Source: an uncultured Chthoniobacter sp. (GTDB lineage: Bacteria > Verrucomicrobiota > Verrucomicrobiia > Chthoniobacterales > Chthoniobacteraceae). From it: a stretch of DNA of 64,000 nucleotides. The DNA lies in assembly GCA_903874975.1 (NCBI GenBank), contig CAIQUL010000147.1, forward strand, positions 1 to 64,000, read 5' to 3'. Made by a program: the position numbers and the translations under genes. The notes below the pieces were generated by a model. It did no database searches. It was not told the DNA's origin and saw only the letters and a program-made list of their open reading frames with translations. How positions within the stretch are numbered: position 1 is the stretch's first letter; each line of letters starts with the position of its first letter. This document shows, in pieces, positions 1 through 7,451 of this stretch.

Positions 1-16
1 GGACGCGCGGGTGCCT

Positions 17-427
17 TCACACCCCGCGCCAGATCAGCCACGCCCAGTTCACGGCGATGGCTCCCACGGCGGTAAGGCGCGTGGCTTTTCCCGCCCACGC
101 GGGCACCGTGGCGGCGCGGAGGCGGGGCAGGCGCAGGGCGAGGACGGTGGCGGCGTAGAGATCGTAGAGCGCCATCGCGCCGAGGGTGGCGAAAAAGAGG
201 GGATTGATGGCGAGCGCGGCGGGGAAGTTTCCGCCGAGGGCGAAGCGCACGCAGCGCGTGGCCCCGCACGTCGGGCAGGCGCAGCCGGTGACCAGGTGAA
301 AAACGCATTGCGGCTGCGGGAGGCCGAGCCGCAGCCAGCACCACGCGCAGACGAGGCTCCCGAGCGTCACGCCGAGCCAGAGCGCTTCGTGGTCTGTCTC
401 ACCCGGTCGGAGGCGACGCCAGGTCAT
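17..427 (-). CDS. DUF2752 family small membrane protein
   Basis: A 136-residue protein with about three hydrophobic segments. Near residues 48-60 it has the CPTCGATR motif, which is the signature of the DUF2752 family of small integral membrane proteins. The family is known only as a domain of unknown function, so no activity can be assigned. It starts just upstream of the DUF4129/MoxR operon but on the opposite strand, and follows the GYF-Yip1 gene in the same direction with a 19-bp gap, so the two are probably cotranscribed. Family call is firm; role unknown. Confidence 0.8.
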   Translation of the reverse strand: MTWRRLRPGETDHEALWLGVTLGSLVCAWCWLRLGLPQPQCVFHLVTGCACPTCGATRCVRFALGGNFPAALAINPLFFATLGAMALYDLYAATVLALRLPRLRAATVPAWAGKATRLTAVGAIAVNWAWLIWRGV

Positions 428-446
428 GAAGGGGAGGGGCTGGGAC

Positions 447-1451
447 TTATTGCTTCATTCCCGCCGCTGCTGCGGGGATGGCGATCGCCACGACGATGAG
501 CAGGATGTAAAGCCCGCAGCAGGTCACGAGCGGGAGGAGCACCGCGCAAACCGCGCGGCCGGTGTTGATCTCGTGAGTTTTCGCCAGCCCCATGCACAGG
601 CAGACGACTCCCCAGAGAAAGCCGATCGAGCTTCCGCAAAGCGGGATGAGCGCGAGCGCCGAGCCCGCCCCGATCGCATAGCAACCCGTGCGGAAGGTCG
701 TCTCGAATGGCTGTTTGGCCCCGCTGCAAATCATCAGCGAAAGGTGAAGGATACCCGCGGAGACGAAGGTGCCAACGAGCATCGCCAGCACCGCCACGAC
801 GGTGATTCCGACAATGAAAATGGCTCCGGATCCCGCGCCTGCCGCGAGCGACGGGAAGGCTTGCTGCTGAGCTTCCTTCGGTAGGAAAGAGAGCATGCTT
901 TCTTGGAAAGCGAGGTTGAAGACCAGCGAGATAATCACTCCCGCGGTCGCGACGAGCATGTAGAAACCCAGCGGCGCCCCAAATCCGCCGTCACGCTTCA
1001 TCGTGGCAAACGCCTGGTTCGGATCGAGCAGCACCGCTTTCACCGTCTCCCAGATTGCTTTGAAAAGGCCGAGCTGCGCCCGCTGTTCCCACGCGGGACC
1101 GGTGCGCAGCGCTTCGTCGCCGCTCGGGAGTTCGCCGCCCTGCATCACCCCTTGCACGATGCCCGCCTTGGCCTCGGCGGAGTAGGCTTTGCCGTCCAGC
1201 CACACGATCTGCGACGGCGGGAAATAGCGGCCGGTCGCCGCGCAGCGGATCCAGCCTTCCGGCACGTCGGCACCCACCACCGGAGCCGCACCCACACCGG
1301 GACGCGCGTCCTTCAGCGGGGTCCAGTTTTCCATCCCCTCGCACCAGACGAGCGTGTTGGTGGTGATGGTGCCGGCGGCCAGCAGGCGGTCGATTTCGGC
1401 CTCCGGGACGGGGCCCTGGCGCTGTCCGCCGAGATCGTAATACCAGTTCAT
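447..1451 (-). CDS. GYF-domain plus Yip1-like membrane protein
   Basis: A 334-residue protein. Residues 1-50 form a GYF_2-type domain (WYYDLGGQRQGPV, then a conserved tryptophan in ENWTPL), a small fold that in many PVC bacteria is fused to membrane proteins. The C-terminal half (from about residue 140) has five or so hydrophobic segments with the glycine-rich pattern of Yip1/YIF1-like bacterial proteins. Likely an inner-membrane protein with a cytoplasmic N-terminal recognition domain. It is divergent from the operon starting at 1553, with about 100 bp between the two starts that probably holds both promoters. Function unknown. Confidence 0.8.
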   Translation of the reverse strand: MNWYYDLGGQRQGPVPEAEIDRLLAAGTITTNTLVWCEGMENWTPLKDARPGVGAAPVVGADVPEGWIRCAATGRYFPPSQIVWLDGKAYSAEAKAGIVQGVMQGGELPSGDEALRTGPAWEQRAQLGLFKAIWETVKAVLLDPNQAFATMKRDGGFGAPLGFYMLVATAGVIISLVFNLAFQESMLSFLPKEAQQQAFPSLAAGAGSGAIFIVGITVVAVLAMLVGTFVSAGILHLSLMICSGAKQPFETTFRTGCYAIGAGSALALIPLCGSSIGFLWGVVCLCMGLAKTHEINTGRAVCAVLLPLVTCCGLYILLIVVAIAIPAAAAGMKQ

Positions 1452-1552
1452 GTTGTTTCTTGTTCTGTGGGTTGAGGGCTTCTAGCTTCCGCCGCGCCAT
1501 GCGACGCGCCGCAGTGAAGATGAACCCGCCAATCGAGTAAAACGGAAAACGC

Positions 1553-2182
1553 ATGTCCGTTGCCACCCCGCTTGACCCTGCCGTCGTCGCCTGTCCCGCA
1601 TGTGGATTTGGCCTCGCGCCGGAGACCATCCGGCGGGAAAACGAGATCGCCTGTCCGCACTGCCACGCGCTCGTCAGCGGCGAGTTTTTCCCCGTGTTCT
1701 GGTCGCCGCCCGCCACCGGTTCCGGCCTGGCCGACCGCGCCGACGACGGCGACGCGGTCTGCTTTTTCCACCCGGAAAACCGCGCCGCGCTGAGCTGCGA
1801 CCGCTGCGGGCGTTTCGTCTGCACGGTGTGCGACATGCCGCTCGGTGCGCGCCATCTTTGCCCCACCTGCCTGAGCAGCGGGCTGGGCGCGGAAAAGCTC
1901 CCCGAGCTGATTGTGCGCCGCTTTCACTGGTCGAATTCCGCGTTGCTTGCCGGGCTGCTGCCGCTGGTCGCGTTTTTCATCTGGCCGGTCTTTGTCGTCA
2001 CCGGTCCGCTGGCGATTTTCTGCGCGCTCTTTGGCTGGAAACGGCCGGGCAGCCTCCCGCGCGGACGCCGCCGCTGGGTGGCGGTCATCGGGCTCGTGCT
2101 CGGGGTCGTGCAACTCGCGGTGTGGATCGGCCTCATCGGGATGTTCGCCAACCTCTTTGCCAACTCGAACAGCTCCGAATGA
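1553..2182 (+). CDS. zinc-ribbon and B-box-like membrane protein
   Basis: A 209-residue protein and the first gene of the forward operon. It has an N-terminal zinc ribbon (CPACGFGL at about residue 14 and CPHC at about 34), then a B-box-like cysteine/histidine module (CFFHPENRAALSCDRCGRF, CTVC, CPTC, roughly residues 70-110), then two hydrophobic segments near residues 130-155 and 180-205. It is probably a membrane protein with a cytoplasmic zinc-binding head. The stop codon overlaps the next ATG by 4 bp (ATGA), which indicates translational coupling. No function is known to me; the neighbours suggest a part in the DUF4129/MoxR membrane system. Confidence 0.72.
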   Translation: MSVATPLDPAVVACPACGFGLAPETIRRENEIACPHCHALVSGEFFPVFWSPPATGSGLADRADDGDAVCFFHPENRAALSCDRCGRFVCTVCDMPLGARHLCPTCLSSGLGAEKLPELIVRRFHWSNSALLAGLLPLVAFFIWPVFVVTGPLAIFCALFGWKRPGSLPRGRRRWVAVIGLVLGVVQLAVWIGLIGMFANLFANSNSSE

Positions 2183-2715
2183 GCGCGCCCGAGCCCACCT
2201 ACCGCAAGCTCCCCGGACGCGGCCTCGGCTGGAGCGGCTTCGCGCGCATTTGGATCGCGGAGGAGCATCTGCTCGAGGTGAATTCCCTCCTCGTCAGCGA
2301 GCGCTACCGCCGCTTTTTTCTGCGCGATATTTCCGCGCTCGTCATCCGCCGAACGAAAGTGGGGCTCGCCTGGAACATCGTCCACGGCGTGCTCGGCGGC
2401 GGTGGCGCGCTGCTCGCGGGCGGGCTGTGGTGGGGGAGCGCGACGGCGGACCAGGGAGCCCAAGAAGTCCTGCAGGTCTTGGCCGTGATGACCTCGCCCT
2501 TCGCCGCCCTTTTCCTCGTCCTTTTTTCCATCAATCTCCTCCTCGGTCCGACTTGCCGCTGCCATCTCCAGACCACCACCGCCGGCTGGCACGCGCTCAC
2601 CGCCCCGACGCGCCTCGGCCCCGCCCGGCGCTTCCTCGCCCGGCTCGCCCCGCTCATCGAGGCCGCGCAAGCCGCGCCCGCCCCACCGCCGCTCGCGACC
2701 GAGCCTTCCCGCTGA
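2179..2715 (+). CDS. hypothetical two-TM membrane protein
   Basis: A 178-residue product starting at the ATG inside the ATGA overlap with the previous stop. The N-terminal ~60 residues look like a small soluble domain that begins with charged, PH-like sequence (RYRRFFLRDISALVIRRT); two hydrophobic segments follow at roughly residues 65-85 and 100-120; the tail is Ala/Pro-rich. I do not recognise a named family. It sits between two zinc-finger membrane proteins and overlaps both neighbours, so it belongs to the same operon. Confidence 0.65.
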   Translation: MSAPEPTYRKLPGRGLGWSGFARIWIAEEHLLEVNSLLVSERYRRFFLRDISALVIRRTKVGLAWNIVHGVLGGGGALLAGGLWWGSATADQGAQEVLQVLAVMTSPFAALFLVLFSINLLLGPTCRCHLQTTTAGWHALTAPTRLGPARRFLARLAPLIEAAQAAPAPPPLATEPSR

Positions 2716-3050
2716 TGGCCGCCCTCGCCCGCCAGCGTTGCCTGCACCACGGCAGCCGCGAAGCTGTCGCGCGCTGCCTGGACTGCCGCCAGTTTTTCTG
2801 CCGCGAATGCATCACCGAGCACGACGAGCGCGTGGTCTGCGCGTCGTGTTTGAAAAAAGTCGCGCAGGCCGCGGCGAAATCCGCCCGTCGGCGCGTGAAT
2901 CTCTGGCCGGTCCTCCAGACCGCCTCCGGGCTGCTGCTGACGGTGGTCTTTTTCTACCTCGTCGGCAGCGCCCTGCTCGCGCTGCCGGATTCCTTTCACG
3001 ACGGCTCGCTTTGGGAGCAGCCCTTCGTGGACAGTTCCGACTCCGAATGA
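2715..3050 (+). CDS. small B-box zinc-finger membrane protein
   Basis: A 111-residue product starting at the ATG that overlaps the preceding TGA by one base. The N-terminal 45 residues form a B-box-type zinc site (CLHH, CLDCRQFFCRECI, CASC), followed by a basic stretch and one transmembrane segment at about residues 68-92. The same cysteine/histidine head occurs in the first gene of this operon, so these look like related membrane-tethered zinc modules. It overlaps the next ATG by 4 bp. Role unknown. Confidence 0.7.
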   Translation: MAALARQRCLHHGSREAVARCLDCRQFFCRECITEHDERVVCASCLKKVAQAAAKSARRRVNLWPVLQTASGLLLTVVFFYLVGSALLALPDSFHDGSLWEQPFVDSSDSE

Positions 3051-4684
3051 AACGCCGCGACCTCCAGCGCAGCGGCCAGCCCGCCAGCGATCTGCTCGAA
3101 GACGCCGTGCGGCTGCTCCGCCGCGCGCCGCTTTCCGCGTGGCTCGCCTACTTCATCGGCACGGTGCCGGGCCTGCTCGGCGCGCTCTATTTTCTCTTCG
3201 ACATGGGCCACAGCGGCGACGCCGCGGCGCGGCTCGTTGGTTCCTCGCTGGCGCTGGGCGCGGTGTGGCTGTGGATGAAATGCTGGCAGGCCGTCTTCTG
3301 CTGCCGCCTGCGCGCCGAGCTGCTGCTGCTCGACCCGCCCACCTGGACGGCGGGCCGCGTGGCGCGGCTCGCCGCGGCGCAGATCGCGCTCCAGCCGCTC
3401 GGGCTGATCGTGCGTCCGCTCGCGCTCGTGCTCACGCTGCCCTCCATCTGGGTGGCCACCTTTTTTCAAAACGTGACGGTCCTCGGCGATGGCGAAGACG
3501 ACGGCGTGTGGGCGCTTTTCCGGCGCTCTTTTGCGCAGTGTCTGCTGTGGCCGTTGCAGGCGCACTTCGCCGCCTCGCTGCTTCTGGCGTTCGGCTTTTT
3601 CGTCTGGCTGAATATCGCGATCGCCATCTTCAGCCTGCCGCAGCTCGGGCGGATGTTCTTCGGAGTCGAAAGCATATTTTCGCAGAACCCGATGGGCATG
3701 CTGAATTTCACCACGCTGGCCGTCTCGCTGGCCACGCTCTACCTCTGCCTCGATCCGCTGCGCAAGGCGATCCACGTCCTGCGCTGCTTCGCCGGCAGCT
3801 CGCTCCGCAGCGGGGCCGATCTCGAGGTGCAGCTCCAAGGCGCGCGCCGCGCCGCGCCGCCCGCCGCCTTCGCGGTGCTGGCGCTGCTTTTCCTCGGCGC
3901 GCTCGGCCCCGCGCCCGCGCCCGCGGCGATGAAGCAGGAGCCCAAAGTGGGTTCGACCGAACTCAGTGAGTCGCTCGACGACGTGCTCTCGCGCCGCGAA
4001 TACTCCTGGCGCGCGCCGCGCGAAGATCAGCCGCAGGCCAGGGAAGATTCCTGGTTCGGAAAGATCATGAAGGATTTCGGCGAGTGGATGCGGCAGCAGG
4101 TCGAGACGCTCACGAAGTGGGTGGGGAAGATGATGAAGAAGTTCGGCGACTGGCTTTTTCCCGACCGCGAATTCAGCTCCAGCGCTGGCGGAGGTGGGCT
4201 TTGGAGTTGGTTGGGAAACGCTCGCGTCCTCGGCATCGGGCTGGCCTTCGCCGCCGTGGTCATCCTCATCGTGCTGCTCGTGCGCCGCCGGCGGCCGCGC
4301 GCGGAGGTGGTGGCCGAGGCGGTCGCGGTGCGGCCGGATTTGAACGCCGAGAACGTGACCGCCGATCAGCTCCCGGAAGACGGCTGGCTGCAGCTCGCCC
4401 GCGAGCTGCGGGCCAGCGGACAGCTCCGGTTGGCCCTGCGCGCCTCCTACCTCGCCAGCCTCGCGCACCTCGGGCACCGCGAACTCATCTGCCTCGCGCG
4501 TCACAAATCGAATCACGACTACGACCGCGAACTCCAGCGCCGCGCCCGCGCGAACACCGCGTTGCTCGGGGCGTTCGACCGCAATCTCGACGCCTTTGAG
4601 CGCTCGTGGTACGGCGAGCACGAAGTCACCGACGCGACGCTCGGCGACTTCTCCCAAAATCTCGAACGGATCCGCGCATGCTGA
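3047..4684 (+). CDS. multi-pass membrane protein with C-terminal DUF4129
   Basis: A 545-residue product starting at the ATGA overlap. The first ~300 residues carry about six hydrophobic segments; a charged stretch (about residues 320-380) leads to a single helix near residue 400. The C-terminal ~130 residues match DUF4129 (LARELRASGQLRLALRASY, then LARHKSNHDYDRELQRR). DUF4129 proteins usually sit beside DUF58, MoxR and transglutaminase-like genes in membrane-associated complexes of unsettled function. The context here (DUF4350, MoxR, DUF58 downstream) is the standard one. Confidence 0.8.
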   Translation: MKRRDLQRSGQPASDLLEDAVRLLRRAPLSAWLAYFIGTVPGLLGALYFLFDMGHSGDAAARLVGSSLALGAVWLWMKCWQAVFCCRLRAELLLLDPPTWTAGRVARLAAAQIALQPLGLIVRPLALVLTLPSIWVATFFQNVTVLGDGEDDGVWALFRRSFAQCLLWPLQAHFAASLLLAFGFFVWLNIAIAIFSLPQLGRMFFGVESIFSQNPMGMLNFTTLAVSLATLYLCLDPLRKAIHVLRCFAGSSLRSGADLEVQLQGARRAAPPAAFAVLALLFLGALGPAPAPAAMKQEPKVGSTELSESLDDVLSRREYSWRAPREDQPQAREDSWFGKIMKDFGEWMRQQVETLTKWVGKMMKKFGDWLFPDREFSSSAGGGGLWSWLGNARVLGIGLAFAAVVILIVLLVRRRRPRAEVVAEAVAVRPDLNAENVTADQLPEDGWLQLARELRASGQLRLALRASYLASLAHLGHRELICLARHKSNHDYDRELQRRARANTALLGAFDRNLDAFERSWYGEHEVTDATLGDFSQNLERIRAC

Positions 4685-5985
4685 GGAAGCCGCTCGTCAT
4701 CGCCGCCGCGCTCGCGCTCGCCGCGCTCTTCCTCTACGGCGTCGCGCAGCTTTTCGTCCTGCGTTACGAGAGGGGCGACGTTTATCCGCCCTACTCCACG
4801 CTCCGCTCCGATCCGCTCGGCACGAAGGGACTTTACGAGGCGCTCGACCGCCTGCCCGAGCTGCGCGCCAGCCGCAATTTCGGCCCGCTGCCGCGACTCC
4901 AGCCAGCCACGCCGGTCACCCTGGTCTATGCCGGACTGACCCATCGCGCTTATTGGGAATCCCGCGAGCTGAGCACCTTCAACGAACTCCTACTCGGCGG
5001 GACACGGGCGGTCTTCGCGTTTCTCCCGGAGGAGCAGCGGCTTCGATCCGCGGAGGAGGTGAGCGCCGACGCAGCAGCCCGGAGCAAGAAGCAGGAGGCA
5101 CGCAGCGCGAAGGGGAAGCCGAAGGGCAAGAAGCTCGGCGCGAAAGACCGGGCGGCCGAGAAGAAGGCTCCCGCTGATGAGAAGAAGCCGGCTGCCGATG
5201 CGGATGAAGACGACGAGGAGGAGAACCGAGCCCTGATCCATTTCAAGGAGGTTTCCAGGCGCTGGGGTTTCGCCTTCGATTACCTGCCGGCTGACGAGGA
5301 GAGGGAGTTCGACCGCGTGGCCGTGCGCGCCGACGACAAGGCCAGGCTGGAACCCAAGATCACCTGGCACACCGCACTCTTTTTCAAAGATCTGAAGCCC
5401 GAGTGGAAAGTGCTCTACCGCTGTGAAGGGCAGCCGGTGGTCATCGAGCGTCGCCTGGGCCGCGGTAGCATCGTGCTCGCGGCGGACTCCTATTTCCTGA
5501 GCAACGAAGCGATGCGCCGCGAACGCCATCCGCTGCTCCTCGCCCATCTTTTCGACGGTCCGCCCGCGCTGGTCTTCGACGAAGAGCACCACGGCGTGCG
5601 CAACGATCCCGGCATCGCGTCGCTCGCCCGCAAATACCGTCTGCACGGTGTCGTCGCGGGCGTGCTGCTCATCGCGCTGCTCTTCGTCTGGAAAAACGCC
5701 ACGCGCTTCATCCCCGCCTACCACGACGACGCCCACGACGGCGACATCGTCCTCGGCAAGGAATCCGCCGCCGGTTTCATCAACCTCCTCCGCCGCACCA
5801 TCCGGCCCGCCGACATCCTCTCGCTCTGCGTCGCGGAATGGCGCAAATCCGCCCCGCATCGTCCCGCCGACCGCGCCCGCGCCGAGGAACTCGCTGCCCA
5901 GGAACAAGTCCGCCCCACCGCCCAGCGCAACCCCGTCGCCACCTACCAAGCCATCGCCCAAACGCTCACCCGCAAACGCCCTTAA
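4678..5985 (+). CDS. DUF4350 domain membrane protein
   Basis: A 435-residue product starting at MLRKPLV, 7 bp before the upstream stop. It has an N-terminal membrane anchor (residues 5-25), a soluble DUF4350-type domain (PPYSTLRSDPLGTKGLYEAL near residue 40; GRGSIVLAADSYFLSN near 265) and a second hydrophobic segment near residue 325. DUF4350 proteins accompany DUF4129, MoxR and DUF58. An unusual feature is a long lysine/alanine/glutamate-rich insert at about residues 140-185 (nucleotides 5085-5225), which resembles expanded low-complexity DNA rather than a folded domain. Confidence 0.8.
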   Translation: MLRKPLVIAAALALAALFLYGVAQLFVLRYERGDVYPPYSTLRSDPLGTKGLYEALDRLPELRASRNFGPLPRLQPATPVTLVYAGLTHRAYWESRELSTFNELLLGGTRAVFAFLPEEQRLRSAEEVSADAAARSKKQEARSAKGKPKGKKLGAKDRAAEKKAPADEKKPAADADEDDEEENRALIHFKEVSRRWGFAFDYLPADEEREFDRVAVRADDKARLEPKITWHTALFFKDLKPEWKVLYRCEGQPVVIERRLGRGSIVLAADSYFLSNEAMRRERHPLLLAHLFDGPPALVFDEEHHGVRNDPGIASLARKYRLHGVVAGVLLIALLFVWKNATRFIPAYHDDAHDGDIVLGKESAAGFINLLRRTIRPADILSLCVAEWRKSAPHRPADRARAEELAAQEQVRPTAQRNPVATYQAIAQTLTRKRP

Positions 5986-6007
5986 ATCCTACTCCCTAAA
6001 TTTCCCC
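5983..6007 (+). repeat. solo short-period repeat arm at DUF4350/moxR junction
   Basis: The 22 bases between the DUF4350 stop codon (TAA at 5983-5985) and the moxR ATG read TAAATCCTACTCCCTAAAT followed by TTCCCC. This closely resembles the right arm of the inverted-repeat element before trpG (13359-13380). It fills the whole gap and leaves no Shine-Dalgarno sequence. It may be a solo arm left by an excised or degraded element; that reading is an inference from similarity over a short, AT-rich stretch. Confidence 0.4.
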
Positions 6008-6973
6008 ATGCCCACCGACACCGCCCACATCCAAGACGTCCTCACCCGTGCCCGCGCCGAAGTGCGCAAAGTCATCATCGGTCAGGAGGACGTGATCAAT
6101 AAGGCGCTCATCGCCGTCTTCACCGGCCACCACGCGCTCATCGAGGGCGTGCCCGGTGTCGCCAAAACGCTGCTCGTGCGCACGCTCGCGCGGGTGCTCG
6201 GGTGCGAGTTCAACCGCATCCAATTCACCCCCGATCTCATGCCCGCCGACATCACCGGCACGAGCGTTTTCAACATGCAGAAGAACGAGTTCGTCCTCAT
6301 CAAAGGGCCGGTCTTCACCACCTTTCTGCTCGCCGATGAAATCAACCGCGCCCCCGCGAAAACGCAGTCCGCGCTGCTCCAGGCCATGCAGGAGCGGCGG
6401 GTGACGATCGACCGCGACACGCATGCGCTTTCGCCGCACTTCACCGTCTTCGCGACGCAAAACCCGGTCGAGTACGAGGGCACCTATCCGCTGCCCGAGG
6501 CGCAGAAAGACCGCTTCATGCTCAAGATCTCGATGAACACGCCCGACCGCGCCAGCGAGCTGGAACTCGCGCACCGCATGCTCGGCTCGCACTCGCCCGA
6601 GGAGGCGCTCGCCGCCGGCGAAGTCCAGGCCGTAGTTTCCGCCGAGGACCTCGCCCAGCTCCGCCGCGCGCTCGAAGGCGTGACCGTCCGCGACGAGCTC
6701 ACGGCCTACGTCGTGGACCTCGTGCGCGCGACTCGCGAGACGGACACCGTCCTCGTCGGCGCTGGTCCGCGCGCCACGCAGGCGCTGCTCCTCGCCAGCC
6801 GCGCCAACGCCGCGCTCGCGGGGCGGGATTTCGTCACGCCGGACGACGTGAAAGCCATGACCGAAGCCGTGCTCGGGCACCGCCTCGTGCTGCGGCCGGA
6901 GTATGAGATTGAAGGCGTCACCATCGCAGAAGTGATCGCGAAAATTTTGGAGCACGTGACCGTGCCGCGATGA
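6008..6973 (+). CDS. MoxR-family AAA+ ATPase
   Basis: A 321-residue AAA_3/MoxR ATPase. Walker A is GVPGVAKT at residues 47-54; Walker B is LLADEINRAP near residue 110; sensor and arginine-finger regions (FATQNPVEYEGTYPLPEAQKDRF) follow, with the C-terminal lid domain. MoxR proteins act as chaperones for metal or cofactor insertion or complex remodelling, typically with a VWA/DUF58 partner. Here the partner DUF58 gene is next in the operon but is separated by an inserted four-helix-bundle element. The start was chosen at the ATG that begins the family's usual N-terminus. Confidence 0.93.
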   Translation: MPTDTAHIQDVLTRARAEVRKVIIGQEDVINKALIAVFTGHHALIEGVPGVAKTLLVRTLARVLGCEFNRIQFTPDLMPADITGTSVFNMQKNEFVLIKGPVFTTFLLADEINRAPAKTQSALLQAMQERRVTIDRDTHALSPHFTVFATQNPVEYEGTYPLPEAQKDRFMLKISMNTPDRASELELAHRMLGSHSPEEALAAGEVQAVVSAEDLAQLRRALEGVTVRDELTAYVVDLVRATRETDTVLVGAGPRATQALLLASRANAALAGRDFVTPDDVKAMTEAVLGHRLVLRPEYEIEGVTIAEVIAKILEHVTVPR

Positions 6974-6975
6974 GA

Positions 6976-7451
6976 GGGAAAATTCGAAATCCGAAACAAA
7001 TCCGAAATGTCTGAAAGCAGGGAAAACAGACCCTATGACCTTGAAGAGCGGACCTTCGCTTTTGCTCGGGATGTGCGCGCTTTCATAAAGTTGCTGGAGC
7101 GGACAATTGGAAATGTCGAGGACGCCCGACAGGTTGTTCGTTCTTCTGGTTCGGTGGCAGCCAACTACATCGAGGCCAATGAATCGCTGAGCAAAAAGGA
7201 CTTTCGGATGCGGATCAAAATCGGACGGAAGGAAGCCAAGGAAAGTCGCCTTTGGCTAAGGCTTATCGACACCGAAAATCGGCCGGAAGCGCGAGCCCAT
7301 CAGGAACGACTCTGCATGGAGGCTCAAGAGCTGATGAACATCCTCGGCGCAATTTTCCGAAAATGTGAGGGCGGCGAATGATTCCTTTTCCCGTCTTTCA
7401 CTTCCTTCGGATTTGTTTCGGATTTCGATATTCGGATTTCGAACTTTTCCC
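6976..7451 (+). mobile_element. inverted-repeat element A with four-helix-bundle gene
   Basis: A 476-bp unit that fills the gap between the moxR stop (6971-6973) and the DUF58 ATG (7452). The left arm (6976-7006) and right arm (7406-7451) are inverted repeats: 16 bases at the inner end are identical (TTCGGATTTGTTTCGG on the right), and the rest matches after one 14-base internal duplication and one extra base in the right arm. The arms are built from short repeated words (CGAAATCCGAA). The S23/IVP-like gene fills the loop. In RNA the unit would fold into a long stem closing over the gene, as 23S rRNA intervening sequences do. That it is mobile is an inference from its structure and from the second copy at 12938-13380. 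Confidence 0.7.
7007..7381 (+). CDS. four-helix-bundle protein (S23/IVP family)
   Basis: A 124-residue protein, the usual length for the S23 ribosomal/intervening-sequence-protein family (TIGR02436-type four-helix bundle, the same superfamily as the Avd protein of diversity-generating retroelements). The conserved central signature is visible as RSSGSVAANYIEANE around residues 45-59, followed by helix 3 with EAKESRLWL. The family was first found as ORFs inside 23S rRNA intervening sequences; the biochemical role is unclear, though relatives bind nucleic acid. The ATG directly abuts the left inverted-repeat arm, without a clear ribosome-binding site. Base composition is less GC-rich than the flanking operon genes, which fits acquisition. 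Confidence 0.85.
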   Translation: MSESRENRPYDLEERTFAFARDVRAFIKLLERTIGNVEDARQVVRSSGSVAANYIEANESLSKKDFRMRIKIGRKEAKESRLWLRLIDTENRPEARAHQERLCMEAQELMNILGAIFRKCEGGE

